Below, piece by piece: positions 1 through 5,150 of a DNA stretch of 5,765 nt. Location: positions 1-5,765 of the forward strand of contig JAGYIK010000073.1 in assembly GCA_018402605.1 (NCBI GenBank), read 5' to 3'. Every line of letters starts with the position of its first letter. The stretch's first letter is position 1. The translations under genes and the position numbers were made by a program. Source of the DNA: Litorivicinus sp. (GTDB lineage Bacteria; Pseudomonadota; Gammaproteobacteria; Pseudomonadales; Litorivicinaceae). The notes under the pieces are model-generated. The model had not been told where the DNA came from and made no database searches. It saw only the letters and a program-made list of their open reading frames with translations.

Positions 1-6
1 CCCTGA

Positions 7-42
7 CGTGCGCACGAGGCACCGGACTGCCTCAGCAGTGCG
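7..42. repeat. Palindrome and hairpin downstream of the membrane gene
   Basis: CGTGCGCACG (7-16) is a perfect 10-base palindrome. ACTGC-CTCA-GCAGT (26-39) is a five-base-pair hairpin that extends by two more pairs after one mismatch. Both lie within 62 bases past the stop of the minus-strand membrane gene. There is no T run, so a Rho-independent terminator is not supported. Confidence 0.3.
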
Positions 43-68
43 AACAGAAGACCAACGCGAGCCCCATA

Positions 69-596
69 CTAGACCCGAACGCGCAAAGGTCTCAGCTGCA
101 ACGCATACACAAACAGCATTGCACCCATTGCCGCTCTTAACATTAACCACAGAAGTGACTCCAGATGCATTGGGAACAGATGTAACCGAGATAAGCCTGC
201 GATATCAATCGTTAATCCAACCATCACACCGACACAAGGCAGGAGCCGCAACCAAAATGTCGTTCGGTACAGGCTGGTCACAACCAAGATCGACAATACG
301 GTCAACAGATGCACAACAGCAACATAGCGGCTGTACCCGATGATCAGCGCAAAGGCCTGCTGATCATAAACCGGCGGGATCAGAAAATGACTTGCGAACC
401 ATTGCGGATTTGAGAGTGAAACGATTGATGCACCGGCCAATATTGATGCGACGCTCAATATCAAAACAGTCCATCCGGTGGCACGCCGCCCGCTCTCTGA
501 GTCATCTATTTGACTGAGCACATCCACTCTCAAAGATCCAAACAACTGGGTATCAGAAAATCTACAGGTAGGCCTTCCGCAGCGCGAAAAGCCCAC
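69..596 (-). CDS. Hypothetical four-helix inner-membrane protein
   Basis: I do not recognise the family. The 175-residue frame has four strongly hydrophobic segments at about residues 42-62, 85-109, 114-134 and 146-167, and a short basic tail (LRPLRVRV), so it is probably an integral inner-membrane protein. The loop between the first two helices carries an aromatic stretch with NPQWF. The given start is a GTG with no visible ribosome binding site, and the first 23 residues (rich in Cys and Arg) look non-coding. GTG codons at 527 or 521, preceded by a GGA or GAG element, are better starts and would give about 150 residues. It is divergent from the LysR-type regulator at 668, so it is a candidate target of that regulator; this is inference from position only. 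No frameshift is apparent. Confidence 0.6.
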   Translation of the reverse strand: MGFSRCGRPTCRFSDTQLFGSLRVDVLSQIDDSESGRRATGWTVLILSVASILAGASIVSLSNPQWFASHFLIPPVYDQQAFALIIGYSRYVAVVHLLTVLSILVVTSLYRTTFWLRLLPCVGVMVGLTIDIAGLSRLHLFPMHLESLLWLMLRAAMGAMLFVYALQLRPLRVRV

Positions 597-670
597 CTGT
601 ATGCGCTAGAGCGGTGATCCTAATCGAATGATCCATTACAATCTAATGCATATGTTTCACTGGTGATATG
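597..670. promoter_or_regulatory. Divergent promoter region with candidate LysR-type operators
   Basis: This 71-base gap lies between the membrane gene and the LysR-type gene. It contains a dyad TAAT-N10-ATTA at 621-638, compatible with the loose LysR T-N11-A consensus, and a second dyad CATAT-N12-ATATG at 649-670 whose interior also pairs (TCAC-TG-GTGA, 657-666). The second dyad overlaps the regulator's own start codon, which would suit autoregulation. Regulators of this family commonly bind such sites between divergent genes. The arms are short and could be chance. Confidence 0.3.
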
Positions 671-1486
671 TACAGAATGAATAATAGATACGATCTCAAT
701 TTACTACGGGTTTTTCAGGCGATTGCTGACACCGGTTCAATCTCGAAGGCGGCATCAAGGCTCTCCCTCTCGCAACCTGCAGTCAGCCACGCGCTCAATC
801 GACTGCGTAAACAGATCAATGATCCGTTGTTTATTCGCGCCCGAGGGGAGTTTCTGCCCACCAGTCGTGCCAATGAGATCAGAGCAGAAATCGATCAAAT
901 CCTGCTGACCGCACAAAAGGTCTTTTCGCCCGCACTGTTTGATCCGGGGCTGATCCGATCCATCCGTATCGGTGTATCTGACTATGCATTACATACATTC
1001 GGGCCAGCGTTGCTTCGGGAAGTCGCACACCACAGTCCAAAGGCACGTATCGAATTCATCCAAAATGATGGAAAAACACTCGATAAACTCGCGAAACAGG
1101 ACTTGGATCTTGCATGCTGGGGCGATCGCATAGTCCCAAACGGATTTTCATCACAACACATCCTCAACGAACATTACCTGTGTGCTCTTCCCCGCACTCA
1201 CGTGTTCGCCAATGTTCAAGAATTCACTCTCGCTCACTATCTGGAGTGCAAACACGTGATTTTTAGTGATGGCGCGCCTGGACTGAGCTCCATCACGCTA
1301 TATTTGGAAAAACACCATCAAGAGCGACACATATTGGCCACCAGTGGAAATTTTTTGGGTAATTTGTCGCTGCAAAGGCCCAATGGCATTGTCAGCCTTC
1401 CATCCAGACTGCAACATCTGATCCCATCTGACATGCTTCTCAAACTGCTTCCATTTGAGCTCCGGGCAAGTTTCCCTACGGCGTGA
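668..1486 (+). CDS. LysR-type transcriptional regulator, 3' end frameshifted
   Basis: This is a DNA-binding regulator with an N-terminal winged helix-turn-helix at about residues 8-67 (DLNLLRVFQAIADTGSISKA, then SQPAVSHALNRLRKQ and DPLFIR), followed by a two-lobed effector-binding domain from about residue 95. The profile resembles the NodD/LinR-like branch. The start may be the ATG at 668 or, equally well, the ATG at 677; neither has a strong ribosome binding site. The open frame stops at 1486 after 272 residues, but the typical C-terminus is present out of frame. One base missing near 1462 restores PGKFPYGVIWSGHRL, and a second near 1505 restores DNDPAIAWIVDRMAEQI, ending at TAG 1590-1592. 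The restored protein is about 308 residues, the usual family length. Both breaks fit loss of one base from a CC/CCC or G/GG run. Its effector and targets are unknown; the divergent membrane gene is the obvious candidate. Confidence 0.88.
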   Translation: MYRMNNRYDLNLLRVFQAIADTGSISKAASRLSLSQPAVSHALNRLRKQINDPLFIRARGEFLPTSRANEIRAEIDQILLTAQKVFSPALFDPGLIRSIRIGVSDYALHTFGPALLREVAHHSPKARIEFIQNDGKTLDKLAKQDLDLACWGDRIVPNGFSSQHILNEHYLCALPRTHVFANVQEFTLAHYLECKHVIFSDGAPGLSSITLYLEKHHQERHILATSGNFLGNLSLQRPNGIVSLPSRLQHLIPSDMLLKLLPFELRASFPTA

Positions 1487-1593
1487 TCTGGAGCGGACAC
1501 CGCTTGACAATGATCCGGCAATCGCCTGGATCGTTGATCGCATGGCGGAGCAGATCGCACAGGAAGACCCTCCTGCCCAGCGTGCAAAATAGT

Positions 1594-2113
1594 CTAACGT
1601 CGCTCCATGAATAGGGTCACCTCAGCCACATCGAACCTGAATTTTTGTGAAATAAGATCGGTTAAACAGGCGTTTCATCGAGCCCAAACCAATCTTCGAA
1701 TGTAACTCAATGACCGCTCCAACGGGTATCGCCATCTGATAAGTCCAAGGAAACGCATTCCTCGAACGAACGCCCATGGGCTTCTAAAATATCGGCGGCA
1801 GATCCTCGTAAGAGCCGTCTTCGCGTCGGTCAATGTGCCACGTGCGCTCACGGACGCCCTCGCCAATGCTGTACTGAAACACCTCGTCGAGGATCAGACG
1901 ATTGCCCCAATCTCGGCCCTCAATATCGACTTAAACCGCTGCACCAACTCACCACTGCGGATTCTGCACGAGCCTCATGCCTTAACCGGAGCCGTCAAAG
2001 AATTCAAACAAATCCAATGGTGGCTCGACCGCTTGATAATTGGGGCCGTGGATCGTTGTCGCGCATCCTGACAGCACTGCAGTGATACAACAAATTAACA
2101 AAAGACGTTTCAT
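1594..2113 (-). pseudogene. DUF3833-family lipoprotein, frame broken many times
   Basis: The gene starts at ATG 2113 with a clear lipoprotein signal (MKRLLLICCITAVLSGC, lipobox LSGC), so the product should be anchored by a lipidated Cys in the membrane facing the periplasm. The mature part opens with EPPLDLFEFFDG, a hallmark of DUF3833. After that the frame closes, but family sequence goes on in other frames: VKAW, LVQN, RSGELVQRFK, VDIEGRDWGNRLILDE, RTWHIDRREDGSYE, WTYQMAIPV, FEDWF, LFNRSYFTK and RFDVAEVTLFMERR, ending at TAG 1594-1596. I count about nine frame changes (near 1987, 1976, 1959, 1930, 1805, 1763, 1699, 1670 and 1644), most explained by one base more or less in a short homopolymer. 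The restored length of about 170 residues is normal for the family. The stop lies one base from the restored stop of the convergent LysR gene. The biochemical role of DUF3833 is not known to me. True decay is possible, but conserved motifs with no nonsense substitutions argue for indel error. Confidence 0.82.
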
Positions 2114-2679
2114 CACGGATTTAACCCCAAGAGTTGTTGTCGCAGAAGCGAGGCTGTGAAGTCGCCTCGGAAAGCCAAATATCAAAAATCTGCGACTGAG
2201 TTCGCGTCATCAATCACGCCTATCAAGGTCCTGTTGAGATGAAACTGACTGCCAGTATCCGGATCAAAGCTACCAACCAAACCGATCGCCCTCTGGCGAT
2301 ATCTGGAAACAATTGGGTGAGCTTGAGCCTGCCAATCTGCAATCAGTCCCGGTGTCGAAAACGCCTCTGTTTCGGATCTCATCAATCGATGCCTCAGCGA
2401 TGTCGCGACCACTGACCGAACGCAGATAATTGAGCACTAGGGCCACAGGTTGCCGTGGGATCGTATCGACCATCGCCGCTGAAAAGCTGGATTTCATAGA
2501 TGTCCCAAAACAGCACAGAGAGACGCCCCTCTCCAACCAACATCGGTGTTCTATCGGGGGCCTTTTGCCATCACATGTGCCGGAGCCGTGGAGCAACAGA
2601 CTTGCCGAGATGAGGCACGCAACCAGCAAACACCATCTCGACGGATCTGCATCATGACCCGCTTTGACGCGCGTCTCAT
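2113..2679 (-). pseudogene. Chalcone-isomerase-like periplasmic protein, frame broken many times
   Basis: Pieces in three frames join into one bacterial chalcone-isomerase-like (Chalcone_3 type) protein: a signal peptide (LLVACLISASLLLHG), then TPMLVGEGRLSVLFWDIYEI, QLFSGDGRYDP, RQPVALVLNYLRSVSGRDIA, EASIDEIRNRGVFDTG, LIADWQ, LTQLFPDIARGRSVWLVA, FDPDTGSQFHLNRTLIGVID, ELSRRF, FDIWLSEATSQPR and LRQQLLGLNP. The LFWDIYEIQLF and ALVLNYLR motifs are characteristic. I count about nine frame changes (near 2639, 2565, 2456, 2349, 2329, 2270, 2203, 2186 and 2146). One (near 2186) is a missing T in a T run. The stop TGA shares its A with the ATG of the DUF3833 gene (TGATG), so the two are probably coupled. 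The start is either ATG 2679 or ATG 2655. Bacterial members are secreted, and their substrate is not established. Confidence covers the family, not the exact reconstruction. Confidence 0.78.
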
Positions 2680-2851
2680 GCAACCCACCGCAGTTCACTG
2701 AGACGCCCACATCGAGCTTGCCATGGTTCGCCCGACTCCATTCAAGGCCCTCTCGCAATTGATCCTCTGTCAGGGCCATTAGCCCCTCAATAATCTGCTC
2801 GTGAGCGCCTCTCACCAGCACTTCGACTGCACATTTCTTTGTCGAGACCAT
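2676..2851 (-). CDS. Small hypothetical protein ahead of the chalcone-isomerase-like gene
   Basis: I do not recognise this protein. The frame starts at ATG 2851 behind a good ribosome binding site and reads MVSTKKCAVEVLVRGAHEQI, then LTEDQLREGLEWSRANHGKL, suggesting a short mixed alpha/beta domain with an amphipathic helix. As printed, the frame does not stop but runs into the signal peptide of the next gene. If one base is missing near 2697, as is common in this patch, it would end in SVELRWVA at TGA 2676-2678, about 58 residues, overlapping a downstream ATG as ATGA. That would make it the head of a tightly packed small ORF, CHI-like and DUF3833 operon. The alternative is an N-terminal extension of the downstream gene, less likely because a signal peptide would then sit internally. 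Confidence 0.4.
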
Positions 2852-2857
2852 CGCATA

Positions 2858-2862
2858 CCTCT
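2858..2862 (-). promoter_or_regulatory. Ribosome binding site (AGAGG)
   Basis: AGAGG on the minus strand lies six bases before ATG 2851. It decides that start over the in-frame ATG 15 bases upstream, and supports the small ORF as a translated unit. Confidence 0.5.
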
Positions 2863-2928
2863 TCACTACTCTTCACGCAACTTGCGGCCCAAATGTGAGA
2901 GTGGGGTGTGATGCCGACATATTCCATG

Positions 2929-2947
2929 ATTTTCGGAAAATTTCCGA
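2929..2947. promoter_or_regulatory. Overlapping palindromes, candidate operator
   Basis: Two perfect odd palindromes overlap here: ATTTTC-G-GAAAAT (2929-2941) and TCGGAAA-A-TTTCCGA (2933-2947). The block can also be read as two imperfect 11-base tandem units (ATTTTCGGAAA and ATTTCCGAGAA). It sits between the MarR-like stop and the start of the small ORF, in a 157-base gap without a gene. The spacer is too short for a transcription terminator hairpin, so a protein-binding site is the better reading. The adjacent MarR-like protein is a natural candidate because that family binds short palindromes. Confidence 0.45.
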
Positions 2948-3008
2948 GAAGACTGCGCTTTTGGAAGTACGGATTGATTCAGCCGGTATCACCACAACGT
3001 CGATGGTG

Positions 3009-3371
3009 TCATTCGATACGCTGAAACATGCCATATGTGGAGAGCACAAGATCCTCATATGCACGGAGGAGGCAAAGGGCATCCCGCGTCAACTTAAAGC
3101 ATCGCGCACGTGAATCCTGCATTTCGGTCTCGACGACAAAGTGCCGATCGATGAGTTGTTTCATCACGCTACGCAATGTGCTCTCGGCGCAGTGTGTAGA
3201 GAGACAGAGAACCTTCATCATCAAGGGTGAGGGATGGCTCCGATACAGCTCGATCAGCACATCCAACTGAATCTGACTCACGCCATCCAACCGATTCCGT
3301 TCGAACATACGTACCATTTGATACGCATTTCCGAAATCTGCATGCGAGTACTGGCGAATCGGTCTGTCCAT
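3009..3371 (-). CDS. MarR-like winged-helix transcriptional regulator
   Basis: A 120-residue protein from ATG 3371 with a MarR-type fold: an N-terminal dimerisation helix region (residues 10-30), QIQLDVLIELYRSHPSP leading into the first DNA-binding helices (33-60), a recognition helix around AESTLRSVMKQLIDR (62-76), and a wing FVVETEMQDSRARCFKLT (78-95) with the D-x-R...LT arrangement (D85, R87, L94, T95) seen in MarR wings. A C-terminal helix (AYEDLVLSTYGMF) completes the dimer interface. It is slightly shorter than the usual 140-150 residues. The frame stays open to a TTG at 3422, but the added residues are Arg/Cys-rich and the ATG is preferred. It is upstream of, and reads in the same direction as, the small ORF, CHI-like and DUF3833 genes, so it may control them; its ligand is unknown. 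The assignment is by motif shape and could be another winged-helix family. Confidence 0.65.
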   Translation of the reverse strand: MDRPIRQYSHADFGNAYQMVRMFERNRLDGVSQIQLDVLIELYRSHPSPLMMKVLCLSTHCAESTLRSVMKQLIDRHFVVETEMQDSRARCFKLTRDALCLLRAYEDLVLSTYGMFQRIE

Positions 3372-3408
3372 GTCAGGAACATAGCACCGACGCCTGACAA
3401 GTCGTTGC

Positions 3409-3443
3409 CGACATCGCGACAATTAACGCGCGACATTCGCGAC
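3409..3443. repeat. Pair of direct repeats in the regulator's upstream region
   Basis: CGACATCGCGAC (3409-3420) and CGACATTCGCGAC (3431-3443) are the same motif with one extra T, set 22 bases apart, about two helical turns. Each contains a small TCGCGA dyad. They lie between the AT-rich promoter-like block and the ATG of the MarR-like gene, a typical place for operator half-sites bound by a dimer pair. Confidence 0.45.
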
Positions 3444-3454
3444 TACAATCACCT

Positions 3455-3495
3455 GTTTTTTATGCAAAAAAATTTTAAATGTTTAATAAGTACCG
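3455..3495. promoter_or_regulatory. AT-rich divergent promoter-like block
   Basis: A markedly AT-rich stretch in otherwise mid-GC DNA, with runs of T and A, lies between the divergent MarR-like gene and the small plus-strand ORF at 3604. On the minus strand CATAAA, with TTAAAC about 16 bases upstream, is a poor but possible -10/-35 pair. No strong promoter for the plus strand was found. Confidence 0.3.
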
Positions 3496-3603
3496 CGGAT
3501 CTCACTGCTATTTATGCCGCCAAAAACCACCAGCCAACCAATAGCCTCCCTTACATTGACCCGATCGCATTGCTAGGAAAGCAGGTAGGGTATCTAAGAC
3601 ACG

Positions 3604-3852
3604 ATGACCATCATCGATCCCGAAAACAGCTTGATCACGCTCGCTATTGCATCGTTGCAAGAGCCCTCAGCGCAATTGAGCCCCGAAGGTGAATTGGCGT
3701 CTCTCGAAGCCAGACGCCTTGTCGCGGTCAAGCACCTCGCCGATGAAATCTCGAAAAATCCAACCGCATCGGTCTGCGCCGCTCATCTGATTGTCGAGAT
3801 TGCACTTCAGGCTTTAAACGACTCAACTGAGACAACTCGCCCAGAACCGTGA
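3604..3852 (+). CDS. Small hypothetical protein
   Basis: I do not recognise this 82-residue protein. It starts MTIIDPENSLITLAIASLQE and contains a long predicted amphipathic helix (SPEGELASLEARRLVAVKHL) and a second helix (SVCAAHLIVEIALQALN), with a polar tail, so it would be a small soluble helical protein. The start ATG has no clear ribosome binding site; a purine-rich AGGTAGGG lies 15-22 bases upstream. A minus-strand frame (3728-3955, MTESILVDGGRLINPADRMG) overlaps most of it, and its first half is also protein-like. I prefer the plus strand because the whole frame is coherent and it sits opposite the AT-rich block, but the strand is not settled. Confidence 0.45.
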   Translation: MTIIDPENSLITLAIASLQEPSAQLSPEGELASLEARRLVAVKHLADEISKNPTASVCAAHLIVEIALQALNDSTETTRPEP

Positions 3853-4309
3853 CACCAACAATCGATCCAAATGACCACACAAGTCGGCCAAGCCAACCCA
3901 TGCGATCGGCCGGATTGATCAATCGACCTCCATCCACTAGGATGGACTCCGTCATTTAACAAAGAGGGACATCCTCCAGGCGCACATGTTCAGTTTGTGG
4001 TTCAGAAATCGATAAAAACACCGCATACACCGTCTCTGTGAACAAAAGCTCAAGGTCGGCGTTGTATTAACTGCGTCGATGGCGCAGAAAGCCAAGCACT
4101 CCGTGGCGTCTGCAACACCTTGTGTCACTGCAGCGCCTCAGGCCGCTCCCTGCGCACCGACACCGGAGCTTGTCGTACCGAAGGCAGAACTGACCGTCTC
4201 AGCGCCAACAGATGACGCGCCCAAAGGCATCTCAAAAACGACTCATATCGTCGCAGCCATTGGTAATCATCGTTCTGATCGCTCTGACAAATTGTAGGCG
4301 CCTCTCGCA
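3853..4309. other. Stretch with no secure gene; competing open frames
   Basis: No family was recognised here. On the plus strand, 4079-4297 is open for 72 residues, rich in Ala, Pro and Thr (APTPELVVPKAELTVSAPTD), and a shifted frame at its end encodes a hydrophobic stretch (PLVIIVLIALTN). On the minus strand, 4058-3956 encodes ADLELLFTETVYAVFLSISE and ends EDVPLC with a TAA followed immediately by ATG 3955 of MTESILVDGG, which looks like a stop-start junction within an operon. Given the indel patches nearby, a frameshifted minus-strand gene downstream of the transporter is possible. Neither reading is strong enough to call. Confidence 0.35.
3913..3946. repeat. 12-base palindrome and 7-base-pair hairpin
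   Basis: GATTGATCAATC (3913-3924) is a perfect 12-base palindrome. Five bases later TCCATCC-ACTA-GGATGGA (3929-3946) forms a perfect seven-base-pair hairpin with a four-base loop. The hairpin is 77 bases past the stop of the small plus-strand ORF and has no T run after it, so it is at best a weak terminator. The pair could equally be a control site. Confidence 0.35.
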
Positions 4310-5063
4310 CTAGAAGAGTAGCGCCGCGCCACCTGCCATCACGGTACAAACAAAACCAGCGCAGAATTTTTGGATCTGTGTAGACGGCAAGTTTGACTCC
4401 CCAAGATATGCGCTGATCACGTATCCGATCGACAAATGCCACCGGCAAGCCATGCCACCTGATCCTGCCAACGAAAATGACCAGAGATACCGTGGTGAAC
4501 ACTGTTAGATAAATGAGTTTGATCGCACTTCGCCCGCACAATGTCGCAGCGCAATGTGCCTGATCGATGCAAGCAACAAAAATCCGACCCCCGCTTGTAC
4601 AAAAACCCGCCATAAAACCCAGCAGCCAACAAGCCAATCCAGGCGGACGGGTGTCTTTAACACGACGCACTGCCGTCCCACTCGGTGGCGACACCACAGC
4701 TGGGCGCAACAACACCAACAAGGACATGAAAATCATGGTTCCAATTAACAAGGGCTTTAACACATCAGGTGGCGCAAAGGCGGCCGCCAAGGATCCAAAC
4801 AATCCACCGATCGCCATTGGGATCAGAATTGCCCTCAAATCAAAGGTTTCCAAACGATCGTGTCGTTTGAACTCCGATACAGCAACAACCGATTCGACAA
4901 AAATCCCGACGCGATTGGTGGCATTGGCGATTTCGGGCGGCATACCCATGATCATCAAGGTGGGCAATACCAGATTGGAGCCACCGCCTGCGACCGTATT
5001 AATCGCGCCGGCGATCAGCGCAACTGCGATCAAAACCGCAATTTCAACAGCGGCAAATTCCAC
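4310..5063 (-). CDS. TauE/SafE (TSUP) family membrane transporter, 3' part frameshifted
   Basis: This is an inner-membrane permease of the TSUP family, whose known members export sulfite, sulfoacetate or related organosulfur anions; the substrate here is not determined. The N-terminal half is intact: helix at residues 6-25, then the signature AGGGSNLVLPTLMIMGMPPE and ANATNRVGIFVES, and further helices at about 78-96, 103-120 and 143-155. From about position 4618 the frame is lost, but the rest of the family sequence follows in other frames: GFYGGF, VQAGVGFLLLASIRHIAL, DIVRA, SAIKLIYLTVFTTVSLVIFV, WQDQVAWLAG, SIGYVIS, VKLAVYTDPKILRWF and VMAGGAALLF, ending at TAG 4310-4312. About nine frame changes occur between 4618 and 4344, mostly one base in a homopolymer. 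The restored length of about 250 residues is normal. As printed, the first frame instead runs on to 4125 with a non-family tail. The start is GTG 5063, chosen for the ribosome binding site nine bases upstream. It lies 87 bases downstream of the PHP gene on the same strand. Confidence 0.85.
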
Positions 5064-5072
5064 GGACTTTCA

Positions 5073-5077
5073 CTCCT
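5073..5077 (-). promoter_or_regulatory. Ribosome binding site (AGGAG) for the transporter
   Basis: AGGAG on the minus strand is nine bases from GTG 5063. It supports this non-ATG start, which also places the first transmembrane helix right at the N-terminus as the family expects. Confidence 0.6.
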
Positions 5078-5150
5078 CGCTAAACCATGGGAGAGACACC
5101 ATGGCGGAGTGCATCATCGCAGAGGGGCCTAAAGACCCGCAATCAACGCA

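Noticed and set aside
8..343. 111-residue plus-strand open frame at the left edge
   Set aside because: It lies opposite the end of the four-helix membrane gene, is rich in His, Thr and Arg, and has no recognisable motif or start signal.
1594..2679. Programmed frameshifting or recoding as the cause of the many frame changes
   Set aside because: There are too many sites (about eighteen in two genes), they go in both directions, and no shared slippery motif or downstream structure is visible. Homopolymer length error explains them better.
3234..3692. 152-residue plus-strand open frame
   Set aside because: Its first half is antisense to the MarR-like gene and it crosses the AT-rich control region; no domain is visible.
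5114..5150. Hairpin GGGTC-TTTA-GGCCC (minus strand) after the PHP stop as a terminator
   Set aside because: The stem is only five pairs with one G-T wobble, and no T run follows.
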